From the NCBI RefSeq assembly GCF_000010525.1, contig NC_009937.1:2423501-2487500 (forward strand): a stretch of DNA of 64,000 nucleotides. Reading direction: 5' to 3'. The notes under the pieces are model-generated. The model did not search any database and was not told the DNA's origin. It was given only the letters and a program-made list of their open reading frames with translations. Positions 33,803-42,972 of this stretch are shown here, one piece after another. The stretch comes from Azorhizobium caulinodans ORS 571. Lineage in GTDB: Bacteria > Pseudomonadota > Alphaproteobacteria > Rhizobiales > Xanthobacteraceae. Within the stretch, counting starts at the first letter, position 1; each line of letters starts with the position of its first letter. The translations under genes and the position numbers were made by a program.

Positions 33803-34402
33803 ATGGCCGGACGCGGGCGCCTCGATTCCATCGACCGCCTGCCCGAATGGGCGGACGATGCGGTGGCCTGGGCCTTCACCGCCCTGAAGGAGCGCAGCCT
33901 CACCCAGGTGGAAATCCTGGACGGCTTCAACGAGCGCCTGCGTGCCGCCGCCTGGGGCGAGGGCCTCACGGACCCGGTCCCGCAGATCTCGTCCTCCGCC
34001 TTCAACCGGCGGGCCATGCGGCTCGCCGCGGTCGGCCGGCGCCTGGAGGAGACCCGCGCCATCGCCGCCATCCTCACCCCGAAGTTCGAGGGCGAGACCG
34101 CCGAACAGATCACGCTGCTGCTGTCCGAGACCATCAAGACCCTCACCTTCGAGATGCTGGAGGAGGCCGGCGACCTCAAGGCCGATGGCGACACCGCCGA
34201 GATGCTCATGATGGCCTCCCGTGCGCTCAAGCATGCCGAGGAAGCCAAGCGCATCTCCGCCGACACCAAGGCGAAGATCCTGAAGGAGTTCACCGCAAAG
34301 GCCACCAGCACGGTGGATGCGGTGGCCCGCGCCAAGGGCCTGTCGGCCGACACGGTGGAGACCATCAAGGCGCAGATCCTCGGCATCCGGACCAAGCCAT
34401 GA
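33803..34402 (+). CDS. DUF3486 family protein, probable small terminase (Mu gp27)
   Basis: 199 aa from ATG 33803 (GGAGG at 33791-33795). It starts GRGRLDSIDRLPEWADDAVAWAFTALKERSLTQVEILDGFNERL, the DUF3486 pattern including an HTH-like segment for DNA recognition. The long helical middle is typical. It precedes the large terminase, overlapping it by 4 nt, and should form the DNA-recognition part of the packaging motor. Confidence 0.9.
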   Translation: MAGRGRLDSIDRLPEWADDAVAWAFTALKERSLTQVEILDGFNERLRAAAWGEGLTDPVPQISSSAFNRRAMRLAAVGRRLEETRAIAAILTPKFEGETAEQITLLLSETIKTLTFEMLEEAGDLKADGDTAEMLMMASRALKHAEEAKRISADTKAKILKEFTAKATSTVDAVARAKGLSADTVETIKAQILGIRTKP

Positions 34403-36033
34403 GCGAAGCCCCCATGAGCGCCTCTTCCTTCAGCGGCGGCCCGGTCTCCGAGGCCGAATGGGTGGAGGCCCGCCGCGCCAGCCTCCTCAACCTGCCGCAG
34501 GCCCATGCGGACGGGCGCCTGCCCAGCCTGCTGCTGCCCTATCAGGCGCGCGGCATCGACATCCTCGATGACCCGCGGACCCGCGTGCTGGTGGTCGAGA
34601 AGAGCCGGCGCATCGGCTACACTTGGGGCCTTGCCGCCCATGCGGTGCTGAAAGCCTCCCGTGCCCGCGAGGCGCGGGGCATGGATGTGATGTACATCTC
34701 TTACTCGCAGGAGATGACCCGCGAGTTCGTCGATGCCGCCGCCATGTGGGCGCGGGCCTTTGCGCTCGCCGCCGCGGCTGAGGAGGAGTTCCTCTTCGCC
34801 GATGCGGACCCGGATGATCCGGGCGAGACGCGGGAGATCAAGGCCTTCCGCATCCGCTTCGCCTCCGGCTTCGAGATCATCGCCTTGTCGTCTGCCCCGC
34901 GCTCGCTGCGCGGCAAGCAGGGCCTCGTCATCATCGACGAGGCCGCCTTCGTGGAGAGCCTGAAAGAGCTTTTGAAAGCCGCGCTCGCCTTCCTCATGTG
35001 GGGTGGCCAGGTGGTGGTGGTCTCCACCCACAATGGCGATGCCAACCCCTTCAACGAGCTGGTGCAGGACGTGCTGGCGGGCCGCAAGCCCTATGCCCAT
35101 GTGCGCATCGACTTCGACCAGGCGCTGAAGGACGGGCTCTATCAGCGCATCTGCCTCGTCACGGGCGATAGCTGGACGCCGGAGACCGAGGCCGCCTGGC
35201 GCTCGCAGATCATCGCCTTCTATGGCGAGGGCGCGGACGAGGAGCTGTTCTGCACCCCCTCGGAAGGCACTGGTGCCTGGCTGCCGGGACCGCTCGTGGA
35301 AGCGCGCATGCGCGAGGGCATCCCCGTGCTGCGCTGGGAGCTGCCGGCGGATTTTCTCCACCGGCCCCGGCTCATCCGCGAGGCCATGGTGGCGCGCTTC
35401 ACGGAGGAGGTGCGCCGCGCCCTCGATCGGCTGGATCCCAACCGCCAGCATGCGCTCGGCTTCGACTTCGCCCGTGTCGCCGATCTCTCGGTGCTGTGGG
35501 TGCTGGCGCTCTCGCCCACCACCCGCCGGGAGACCGTGCTCGTCATCGAGATGCGCCGCATCCCGTATGATGAGCAGGCGACCCTCACGGTGGACGTGAT
35601 CCGCCGCCTGCCGCGCTTCATGGCAGCGGTGTTCGATGCCACGGGCGCGGGCGAATATGTGGCCGAGAACGCCCAGCGGCGGATCTCGCTCTCCGCCTGC
35701 ATCGCCCAGAAGCTCTCGGTGGAATGGTATCGCACGCAGATGCCGCCCCTGAAGGCGGCCTTCGAGGACGACATGGTGACGGTGCCGAAGGATGCCGAGA
35801 TCCTCGCCGACCTGCGCCTCGTCCAGACCGTGCGGGGCGTCGCCCAGCCGCCGACCCTGCGCACCGGGGATACGGGCAGGAAGCGCCATGCGGACGCCGC
35901 CGTGGCTCTGGCGCTCGCCTATCACGCCACCCGCATTTCCGTCCTCGAATACGACTACCAGACCGGCTCCGACCTGGACGCCGTGGCGGCAGGCGACGAG
36001 GACGACACCTCCGGAGGCCGCGCCTTATGGTGA
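34399..36033 (+). CDS. Large terminase (Mu gp28)
   Basis: 544 aa. ATPase N-terminus: LVVEKSRRIGYTWGLA (about 65-80, the R-R-x-G Walker-A variant of phage terminases), Walker B LVIIDEAAF (176-184) and the coupling motif VVVVSTHNGD. The nuclease domain begins at GFDFARVADLSVLWVL with its acidic residues. Packages DNA headfully, taking host DNA at the ends in Mu-type phages. Start at ATG 34399; the frame upstream inside gp27 is shadow. Confidence 0.95.
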   Translation: MSEAPMSASSFSGGPVSEAEWVEARRASLLNLPQAHADGRLPSLLLPYQARGIDILDDPRTRVLVVEKSRRIGYTWGLAAHAVLKASRAREARGMDVMYISYSQEMTREFVDAAAMWARAFALAAAAEEEFLFADADPDDPGETREIKAFRIRFASGFEIIALSSAPRSLRGKQGLVIIDEAAFVESLKELLKAALAFLMWGGQVVVVSTHNGDANPFNELVQDVLAGRKPYAHVRIDFDQALKDGLYQRICLVTGDSWTPETEAAWRSQIIAFYGEGADEELFCTPSEGTGAWLPGPLVEARMREGIPVLRWELPADFLHRPRLIREAMVARFTEEVRRALDRLDPNRQHALGFDFARVADLSVLWVLALSPTTRRETVLVIEMRRIPYDEQATLTVDVIRRLPRFMAAVFDATGAGEYVAENAQRRISLSACIAQKLSVEWYRTQMPPLKAAFEDDMVTVPKDAEILADLRLVQTVRGVAQPPTLRTGDTGRKRHADAAVALALAYHATRISVLEYDYQTGSDLDAVAAGDEDDTSGGRALW

Positions 36034-37613
36034 CCCCGCAGATCCTCGGGCCGGACGGGCGCCCGGTCTCCTCGCGCGCCCTGGACAAGGAGATCGCCAC
36101 GCCCACCGTCTCCGGCGTGCGCCGGGTGGCGGAGGAGCGCGTCTCCTCCGGCCTCACGCCCGCCCGCCTCGCCAGCATCCTGCGGGATGCGCAGATGGGG
36201 CAGGCGCGTGCCTATCTGACGCTGGCCGAGGAGATGGAGGAGCGCTACCTGCATTATGCCTCCGTGCTGATGACGCGGAAGCTGCGCATCGCCGGCATCC
36301 CGCCCACCATGGAGGTGCCCAAGGGCGTGCCGGCGAAGATCGCCGACGCCGTGGGCGAGCTGATCGAGGACACCGCCTTCCAGGAGGCGGCAGCCGCCCT
36401 GCTCGATGGCATTGGCAAGGGCTATTCGGTCGTGGAGACCGGCTGGGAGTATCGCGACCGCCTGCTGCGGCCCGTGACCTTCACCTGGCGCGATCCGCGC
36501 TTCTTCCAGTTCGATGCGCTCACTCTCACGCAGCTGCGGCTTGCGGTCGACGGCGTGGTGGAGGGCGAGGAGCTGCCCAAGGCCCGCTTCATGGTGCACA
36601 TGCCGGCGCCGCGCATGGGCCTGCCCATCCGGCGGGGCCTCGCCCGGCCGGCGAGCTGGGCCTATATGGTGCAGAGCTTCACGCTGCAGGACTGGTCGGC
36701 CTTCGCCGAGGTCTATGGCATCCCGTTCCGCGTCGGCAAATACGGCCCCGGCGCCAGCGAGGTGGACAAGCGCAAGCTGCTGCGGGCGGTGACCTCCATC
36801 GCCAATGACGCGGCGGCGATCATCCCGGAGTCCATGCTCATCGAGTTCCACGAGGTGAACGGCGCCCGTGGCGAGCAGGTGTTCGGCAGCCTGATCGATT
36901 ACACCGACGACAAGGTCTCGCTGGTGACGCTCGGCCAGACCATGACGTCCAAGGACGGCTCGTCCTACGGCCAGGCGAAGATCCACGACAAGGTGCGCAT
37001 CGACATCGCCCAGGCGGACGGGCGCCAGCTGGGCCAGACGGTGAACCGGGACCTGATCCAGTGGTTCGTGGCCATGAACTTCGGGCCGCAGGCGCTCTAT
37101 CCCAAGGTGGAGTGGCCGGTGACGGAGCCGGAGGACATCGCGGCTCTGGCCGATGCAGTCTCGCGCCTGGTGCCCGTGGGGCTGAAGGTGAGCCAGCGGG
37201 AGATCCGCGACCGCATGGGCCTCTCGGAGCCGCAGGCGGATGAGGAGCTGTTGCAGGCGGCGACACCGGCGCAAGGGCCCGCCGAGCCGCCGCCCGAGCC
37301 CAGGGCCAATCGCCTGTCCGCCCATCCCGTCACCTGCGGCTGTTCCTCCTGCGCCCCGGCGCTTCTATCTGCTCCTGCCGCCGAGCCCGATGGCGTGGCC
37401 GAGACCGATGCCGCCTTCGCCGCCGCGCTGGAGGACTGGCAGGACATCACCGATCCGCTGCTCGATCCGCTGCGCCAGGTGCTGGCCACCGCCACGTCCT
37501 TTGATGAGGCGCTGGCGCTGCTGAATGCCCGCGGCCCCGATGGCGCGCGGCTCGCCGAAGCACTGGCCGCCGCCACCTCCCTCGCGCGGGGCATCGGCGA
37601 CGGGAAGGACTGA
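36027..37613 (+). CDS. Portal protein, DUF935 family (Mu gp29)
   Basis: 528 aa, ATG 36027 with CCGGAGG at 36011-36017. Characteristic stretches are LASILRDAQMGQARAYLTLAEEMEERYLHYASVLMTRKLRI, GKGYSVVETGWEYRD, WAYMVQSFTLQDWSAFAEVYGIPFRVGKYGPGAS and SSYGQAKIHDKVRIDIAQADGRQLGQTVNRDLIQWFVAMNFG. Forms the dodecameric entry ring at the unique head vertex. Confidence 0.94.
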   Translation: MVTPQILGPDGRPVSSRALDKEIATPTVSGVRRVAEERVSSGLTPARLASILRDAQMGQARAYLTLAEEMEERYLHYASVLMTRKLRIAGIPPTMEVPKGVPAKIADAVGELIEDTAFQEAAAALLDGIGKGYSVVETGWEYRDRLLRPVTFTWRDPRFFQFDALTLTQLRLAVDGVVEGEELPKARFMVHMPAPRMGLPIRRGLARPASWAYMVQSFTLQDWSAFAEVYGIPFRVGKYGPGASEVDKRKLLRAVTSIANDAAAIIPESMLIEFHEVNGARGEQVFGSLIDYTDDKVSLVTLGQTMTSKDGSSYGQAKIHDKVRIDIAQADGRQLGQTVNRDLIQWFVAMNFGPQALYPKVEWPVTEPEDIAALADAVSRLVPVGLKVSQREIRDRMGLSEPQADEELLQAATPAQGPAEPPPEPRANRLSAHPVTCGCSSCAPALLSAPAAEPDGVAETDAAFAAALEDWQDITDPLLDPLRQVLATATSFDEALALLNARGPDGARLAEALAAATSLARGIGDGKD

Positions 37614-37617
37614 TCTG

Positions 37618-38850
37618 ATGGCGCAGAGGCAGACCGGCTTCGGCCCGCCGCCCGAGGTGGTGCGCTACTTCGACGACAAGGGCCTGAAGCCCGGTTTCCA
37701 CTGGCAGGACGTCTGGCAGGAGGAGCACGCCCACGCCTTCACCGTGGCGAAGGCGGTGGAGACCGAGGTGCTCACCACCTTCAAGGCCTCCATCGCGCGG
37801 GCGCAGAAGGAGGGCCTCGGCTTCGAGACCTGGCGCACGCGGGTGGTGGAGGATCTGAACCGCATCGGCTGGGGCGGGCCACGCCTGGTGGCGGACCCGG
37901 CCGGCGGCAAGCCGGATGCGGTGGTGGACTTCACCGCCCCGAACCGGCTGAAGACCATCTTCTGGGGCAACATGGCCTCGGCCCGCGCCGCCGGCCAGTG
38001 GGAGCGGGCGCAGCGCACCAAAGCCGCGCTGCCCCATCTGCTCTATGTGCGCACCACGGCGGCCGACCCGCGCAAGGAGCACCTCGGCTGGGTGGGCACC
38101 ATCCTGCCCGTGGATGATCCCTTCTGGGCGAGCCACTTCCCGCCTAATGGCTGGCTGTGCAAATGCTCCGTCCGCCAGATCACCGCCCGCGAGCGGGATC
38201 GCCTACTGGCGCTGGAGCCCGCCGGTGGGAACGGCATCCGCTACTCGGCCGAGCGGCCGGTGATCGAGACGCGGGCCTTCACCAACAAGCGCTCGGGCGA
38301 GATCGTGGATGTGCCGGTGGGCATCGATCCCGGCTGGGGCGGCAATCCGGGCCTCGCGCGCGTGAAGGGCGTGCTGCGCGCCCTGGAGCAGTCCCTGGTG
38401 GAGGCGGAGCCGGCGGACGCCACCCGCACCCTGGAGCAGCTCTGGGACAGCCCGTGGACGCGGGTGGTGAGCAGACTGCCGGAGGTTGAGGCGCGGCAGG
38501 TGTGGCTGCCGGCGGGCGTCGCGCCGAAGCTCCAGGCTGAGCTGGGGGCGAAGTCGCCGCTGGTCTCCATCAATGGCGCGGACGTGGTAGCGCGGGCCAA
38601 CCACGACGGCCGGTACAAGGATGGCCGCAGCTATGAGGACCTGCGCCGTCTGCCGGCGGCGATCGCGGAGGGGACGGTGGTGCCGGACGCCAATCCCCGG
38701 CGGCGCGGCATGATATGGAACCTGGGCAAGGCCTGGTGGCGGGCTATCGTCACCAAGTCGGACACTGGCCTGATGCGGGTGATCTCCATGCACCCGCAGA
38801 CAGGGGAAACTGCCCGCCGTTCGATCGTGGACAGCCAGACCCGAGAGTGA
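37618..38850 (+). CDS. Head morphogenesis protein F (Mu gp30, SPP1 gp7-like)
   Basis: 410 aa. MuF-type minor head protein: FHWQDVWQEEHAHAFTVAKAVETEVLTTFKASIARAQKEG near the N-terminus, then ASARAAGQWERAQ and the Cys/His-bearing DPFWASHFPPNGWLCKCSVRQITARERDRL. Needed for head assembly and probably ejected with DNA in related phages. It is the last gene before the second cargo insertion; in Mu, G and the protease follow directly. Confidence 0.92.
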   Translation: MAQRQTGFGPPPEVVRYFDDKGLKPGFHWQDVWQEEHAHAFTVAKAVETEVLTTFKASIARAQKEGLGFETWRTRVVEDLNRIGWGGPRLVADPAGGKPDAVVDFTAPNRLKTIFWGNMASARAAGQWERAQRTKAALPHLLYVRTTAADPRKEHLGWVGTILPVDDPFWASHFPPNGWLCKCSVRQITARERDRLLALEPAGGNGIRYSAERPVIETRAFTNKRSGEIVDVPVGIDPGWGGNPGLARVKGVLRALEQSLVEAEPADATRTLEQLWDSPWTRVVSRLPEVEARQVWLPAGVAPKLQAELGAKSPLVSINGADVVARANHDGRYKDGRSYEDLRRLPAAIAEGTVVPDANPRRRGMIWNLGKAWWRAIVTKSDTGLMRVISMHPQTGETARRSIVDSQTRE

Positions 38851-39063
38851 AAGGCGCGGAGGGGATGGACCGCTCCTCGGCCTGACCGCGCTCCATCTGG
38901 GGGCCAGCGACATTAAGATGCCGAGGCCAACCGATTTCACCGCCACGCAAATTATTGAGTCCCAGGGTACCTCGGAACACCTCGACTTTCCGGTGTTCAG
39001 GTTCCGACACCGAAATTAGGTTGAGCTAGGATGCCTGCATGGCTTGAATGCAAAGGAACGGTC

Positions 39064-39882
39064 ATGACGGAACAGGGAACGATCACCCCTTCACAAATCT
39101 GCGAGAGGCTCCTCCAGAAGGGGAAGGCTTACAACATCGAGCATAACATTCTGCCAAGTGTGAACGCTGTAGCCGATCGTTTGCTCGCGCGCGGCACCGA
39201 GCTAACGGACGCATATGTCGAATTGCACGAGAAACTTGGCTCTCATCCATCTGCACTCGAGGTGTTTCTCGACCAGCTACTATCGACAGCTGCATTCTGG
39301 AACCGCGAGCGGACGAGAGAGGCCCGATCCGATCGGGAGCGCCTTCAAATAATAAATGCGGAAATTGCCAAAATATCTGCGTCTCTCTACAGCCTGATTG
39401 AGGAGCGAAACGATCTGCACAACCGGTCATCTTTTCGATCGGACACATATTATCATCCACTGGATTTGATCGAGAAAGCGGCCGCCAAGAATTATCTTTA
39501 CCATTGTCACATTAGAGATTCACTTGCCACGCTTCGGGGCCGGTATGACCTCAAATATTGGCCATCCATTGGCGACTGCTTGCTTGTGCTCTCCCGCGAC
39601 GCCGCGACCTCCAAGGTCAGCGCAAGCGACCCTCTCACTGAGGCGGCGACGCAAGGAAAGAGAGGGTCGCTCGCCGACTTTTTCAAAACGCTTTTCGTCA
39701 CGATAGAACAGAACAAGCGGCGCAATGCCGGCTTCTTACCGGACGATTTCCGTCTTACGGACGCGAGCCTTGCGTCTCTCGTAACCTGCGCGCTCGACCT
39801 GGACCCAGACGAAGTTGTCGATTCAGCCTATGTCAAACGTCTTCGCCAACGCGAGCGAGAGCGGGTAGGCACCCCCGCCTAA
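39064..39882 (+). CDS. Cargo 2a: unknown 272-aa protein, candidate partner of DUF6119-like protein
   Basis: ATG 39064 is preferred (AAAGGA at 39052-39057); an ATG at 39031 lacks a site. Codon use is far more A+T-rich than phage genes. The sequence is mostly helical, with a charged coiled-coil-like middle (AFWNRERTREARSDRERLQIINAEIAKISASLYSLIEERNDLHNR, about 80-125). A conserved-looking centre follows (YLYHCHIRDSLATLRGRYDLKYWPSIGDCLLVLSRD). No family is recognised. It sits in the same slot and orientation as the DUF6119-like gene, 174 bp upstream, so a two-gene defence or toxin-type module is possible. Confidence 0.7.
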   Translation: MTEQGTITPSQICERLLQKGKAYNIEHNILPSVNAVADRLLARGTELTDAYVELHEKLGSHPSALEVFLDQLLSTAAFWNRERTREARSDRERLQIINAEIAKISASLYSLIEERNDLHNRSSFRSDTYYHPLDLIEKAAAKNYLYHCHIRDSLATLRGRYDLKYWPSIGDCLLVLSRDAATSKVSASDPLTEAATQGKRGSLADFFKTLFVTIEQNKRRNAGFLPDDFRLTDASLASLVTCALDLDPDEVVDSAYVKRLRQRERERVGTPA

Positions 39883-39932
39883 GCGACGTCCGAGAACACA
39901 GCCATCCGACAGATCGGAACGTGACTGGAGCG

Positions 39933-39955
39933 CCGGCACATAGTCAATGCCGGCG
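39933..39955. other. Inverted repeat between the two cargo 2 genes
   Basis: GCCGGCA (39933-39939) and TGCCGGC (39949-39955) form a perfect 7-bp stem with a 9-nt loop, 50 nt after the first gene. It could end its transcript or act as an operator. The next 90 bases are A+T-rich and probably contain a separate promoter for the second gene. Confidence 0.45.
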
Positions 39956-40056
39956 ACCTCACGTCGATACTATTATTTTACCGCCACCAACTCGACGAGA
40001 TTATTGTATCTTCTCTTGTTATCGATTCCACACGACGCTTTGGGGGGAGGCTGCGC

Positions 40057-41697
40057 GTGGCACAAAAGACGTTTACACTTTTTCTTGGAAAGTCGGACAC
40101 CACCGACTTCGAGCGCGTATTCACCGAAGAGGCAAGGGCGAAGCTCGGACGTTCAACCACTACAATCATTAATTGTCAAGACTTTGGAGATGGAGCAAAG
40201 CTATTTATTTTCACGGGAGAAAAGCATGTGCCAGATTGGCTGAAGGAGGTTGGGCGGCATTTTTCTGTTCCAAATTTATATACGACGTCAGCCGCTGGCG
40301 TTCTTTTGTTTCGTTCGTCGGATCGAATATTTGCCTCGACTTTTGCGCACGGCTGGATGTATCTGGATGAGCGTTGCTTTGAAGGGGATTTTGGGTTACG
40401 GGCTGCGATCAACGCGCTCGACGACAAAAAACTGAGACGTTTAGAACGTGCCAACCTAGGCGACGCGCTTCGCGCCGTCGCGTTATCTCCCTTTCAGCGC
40501 GGGCTGACCACGTTTGGTACTGATGACGCGCTGGATCTCGTCCGCAGAATCAGCGGTCGAACCCGCAACGATGCTGTAATCGACAGCATCTCAGGGGCGC
40601 GCTCGCTTCGCCTAACTGGGGAATTTGGGCTGGGGGATCTGCCTGCGCTCGCCGCAGATGCGCTCGAATATTATGCCTCCAACGCTTACCAGCAAACAGA
40701 CTTTGCAATATTGGATTTTGTTATGCCGGTATCGGACCGGCGTCTTGCGGAGACGCTCGACGAACTGGCGGCGGAAAGCATCCGTAGCGGAGAAGAACTA
40801 TTCGAATTCGGCCTACCCATCGGATTCGAGGATCAGGCAGTATCGTATCGCTTCCGCGGACCAGGCTGTCGGGGCACTCACCCGGATCTCATGTTACGAG
40901 ACTATGTTGCGGCGATGAGCGCCAGTCTGCCTGACCTAACCGCCGAGACCCTTCACAACCATAAGATAGTAGCGATATTCAACGACGATGGACGTCCCGA
41001 CCGTAAATGGTCGGTGAAGTCCTCGCTGGTAGGATCTCTCGTGCACGAGAACGAGCGATACGCGATCAACGAGGGCGAATGGTATCGAATAGAGCAGCAT
41101 TTTAAGGATGACATCGAGAGGTTCTTCGATGAGGCAATCGAAAGCTGGACTTGCCCGCCTGAGCCATTTCGAAAAATATACAGCAGTGACGGAAATGGTC
41201 ATTATGAGGCCGAGTCCGCCTATAATCAGCGATTTGCCCTGACACATGGCTGCGTTCTACTTGATAGGGCACTCATAAAAATTCCAGGTGTGGATCGTTC
41301 CGATTTCGAAACATGTGACATTCTGGATGTTGAAAATAAGAGCTTCCTGCATGTCAAGAAAAGTTCGCGCCGCTCTAGCGTCCTGAGCCATTTTTTCAAG
41401 CAAGGGGCAAATTCAGCTCGCCACTTCAGCACTTTTGAGGCAGCGTGGACGCAACTACGTACCATGGTTGTGGAGCGAGCCGGCGAGCAGGAAGCGCTCC
41501 ATCTTGATCGGGTGCGCTGCGATAGCCGGCCGTGGCGCGTCGAATTTATTATCGCTGATACACCGCGGCGCGACGGTCGCTTCAATATTCCGTTTTTTAG
41601 CAAGGTCTCCCTACGCGATGAAATGAGAACCATGCGTGCCATGAAGTACGAAACAGGCTTAAAGTTCATCGGCTTATGGCCAGATCAAACCAGATAG
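40057..41697 (+). CDS. Cargo 2b: DUF6119/TIGR04141-like protein, putative defence nuclease
   Basis: 546 aa, GTG start after GGGGGGAGG. The C-terminal third carries the pattern I associate with the TIGR04141/DUF6119 sporadic family: EAESAYNQRFA (386-394), LLDRALIKI, FETCDILDVENKSFLHVKK (417-435) and SVLSHFFKQGANSARH (441-456). The E...D...HVKK arrangement resembles a PD-(D/E)xK nuclease core. Members occur patchily near restriction or defence genes; the biochemical role is not settled. Base composition marks recent acquisition. Confidence 0.78.
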   Translation: MAQKTFTLFLGKSDTTDFERVFTEEARAKLGRSTTTIINCQDFGDGAKLFIFTGEKHVPDWLKEVGRHFSVPNLYTTSAAGVLLFRSSDRIFASTFAHGWMYLDERCFEGDFGLRAAINALDDKKLRRLERANLGDALRAVALSPFQRGLTTFGTDDALDLVRRISGRTRNDAVIDSISGARSLRLTGEFGLGDLPALAADALEYYASNAYQQTDFAILDFVMPVSDRRLAETLDELAAESIRSGEELFEFGLPIGFEDQAVSYRFRGPGCRGTHPDLMLRDYVAAMSASLPDLTAETLHNHKIVAIFNDDGRPDRKWSVKSSLVGSLVHENERYAINEGEWYRIEQHFKDDIERFFDEAIESWTCPPEPFRKIYSSDGNGHYEAESAYNQRFALTHGCVLLDRALIKIPGVDRSDFETCDILDVENKSFLHVKKSSRRSSVLSHFFKQGANSARHFSTFEAAWTQLRTMVVERAGEQEALHLDRVRCDSRPWRVEFIIADTPRRDGRFNIPFFSKVSLRDEMRTMRAMKYETGLKFIGLWPDQTR

Positions 41698-41773
41698 ATG
41701 GCCCGCTCTCGGTTATTCAGGCGCGAGGTTAAGTTAATTTGCTCGCCCCTCGAACTCGGAGGGTCTCAGAAAG

Positions 41774-41797
41774 CCCCTCGCTCGCAATTTCGAGGGG
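41774..41797 (+). terminator. Hairpin after cargo 2
   Basis: CCCCTCG (41774-41780) and CGAGGGG (41791-41797) form a 7-bp stem with a 10-nt loop, 77 bases after the DUF6119-like stop. There is no T-run; it may end the cargo transcript before the next late promoter. The remaining bases of the gap to 41941 show no gene. Confidence 0.45.
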
Positions 41798-41941
41798 TAA
41801 GACGGCCTTCTCCGCCACCATCTCCACGAGCCCGCCACCGCCTTTCAAACCGCCTTTAACGCGCCTCCTGTGCGGGCGATGTTGTCGTCCCCCGCGCCGC
41901 CGGGCTAACGTCCCTCCATTCCCCCTGATTTGCCCCTCGCC

Positions 41942-41988
41942 GGGCGACACCTGTCGCCCATGATGCGCGGCCCGCGACCCGGCATGGT
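41942..41988 (+). promoter_or_regulatory. Predicted activator-dependent late promoter 2 (protease/head operon)
   Basis: GGGCGACACCTGTCGCCC (41942-41959) has perfect 8-bp arms around CC. A -10-like CATGGT (41983-41988) follows the 16-bp core after 24 bp, the same spacing as at the other two sites. The predicted start point (about 41995) coincides with the ATG of the protease gene, so the mRNA may be leaderless. It corresponds in position to the Mu PI promoter. Confidence 0.72.
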
Positions 41989-41994
41989 CGGGGC

Positions 41995-42948
41995 ATGTCG
42001 AACGCCGTCCTCACCCATGTCCTGACCATCCTCGCCGCCGGCCCCACCGAGGCCGCGCCGGAGCGGATCATGCTGTTCCCGAAGGGCGGCCGGATCGGCA
42101 CGCGGGACGGGCGCAGCTTCCTCGTGGACTTCGCCCGGCTCGTCGCCCGCTTCCAGGCGGACGGCATCAAGGTCCCCCTCGACATCAACCACGCCACCGA
42201 GATCCTGGCGCCCAGGGGCGAGCGGGCCGACCCGGTGGGCTTCATCACCGCGCTGGAGCCGGAGGGCGAGGCGCTTTACGGCCGCGTCGACTGGATCGAC
42301 CCTTCCGCCGCGCCCGCGCTCCTCAAGGCCTATCCCTATGTGTCCCCGGCCTTCCCGGCGCCCAAGGGCGAGGCGCTCTGGCTGAAGAGCGCCGCCCTCG
42401 TGGCATCGCCCGCCCTCGGCGCCCAGCCGGCGCTGGCCCAGGCCGACCCCTCCCACACCCCGGAGAGCCCCATGAAGACCGTGATCGCCGCGCTCGGCCT
42501 CGCCGATGGCGCGAGCGAGGCCGAGTGCCTTGCCGCCCTCACCACCCTGAAGACACAGGGCGACCCCGCCTTGTTCGTGCCGAAGGCCGTCCATGACGAG
42601 GCGGTTGCCCGCCTTTCGAGCGTCTCGGGCGAGCTGGAGACCCTGCGCGCCACCCAGCGCACGGAGAAGGTGGAGGCGCTGCTGGAAGGCGCGTTGAAGG
42701 CCCGCAAGATCCTGCCGGCCCAGCGCGACCATTACGCGGCGCTGTGCGCCACCGATGCCGGCCTTGCCGCCGTCGAGCAGCTGCTGGCCGGCGCGCCCGA
42801 GCTGCTGGCGGCCTCCGGCCTCGACGGCCGGGCCGCGCCCTCGGGCGACGACACCGCCCGCCTCAGCGCCGAGGACCGGGAGGTGATCCGCCAGCTCGGC
42901 ATCACCGAGGCGGACTTCCGCGCCGCCAACGGCCTGCCGGCCGCCTGA
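41995..42948 (+). CDS. Phage protease I (Mu gp32-like), prohead maturation
   Basis: 317 aa. The N-terminal protease domain includes ERIMLFPKGGRIGTRDGRSFLVDF, KVPLDINHATEILAPRGERADPVGFI (candidate catalytic His) and YPYVSPAF, typical of Mu I-type proteases. The C-terminal half (from about 160) is the helical scaffold region. Only a weak, very close GGGG precedes the ATG. It processes the scaffold and itself during head maturation. Confidence 0.9.
   Translation: MSNAVLTHVLTILAAGPTEAAPERIMLFPKGGRIGTRDGRSFLVDFARLVARFQADGIKVPLDINHATEILAPRGERADPVGFITALEPEGEALYGRVDWIDPSAAPALLKAYPYVSPAFPAPKGEALWLKSAALVASPALGAQPALAQADPSHTPESPMKTVIAALGLADGASEAECLAALTTLKTQGDPALFVPKAVHDEAVARLSSVSGELETLRATQRTEKVEALLEGALKARKILPAQRDHYAALCATDAGLAAVEQLLAGAPELLAASGLDGRAAPSGDDTARLSAEDREVIRQLGITEADFRAANGLPAA
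42472..42948 (+). CDS. Internal-start scaffold protein (Mu Z-like) within the protease gene
   Basis: In-frame ATG 42472 is preceded by GGAGAG (42462-42467) at good spacing, just at the junction of the protease and helical C-terminal domains. Translation from here gives 158 aa (MKTVIAALGLADGASEAECL...), equal to the scaffold half. In Mu, gene Z is nested in I in the same way. Supported by the ribosome site and domain boundary; production is inferred. Confidence 0.6.
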   Translation: MKTVIAALGLADGASEAECLAALTTLKTQGDPALFVPKAVHDEAVARLSSVSGELETLRATQRTEKVEALLEGALKARKILPAQRDHYAALCATDAGLAAVEQLLAGAPELLAASGLDGRAAPSGDDTARLSAEDREVIRQLGITEADFRAANGLPAA

Positions 42949-42972
42949 TCCATCTTCCCGGAGACCGCTGCC

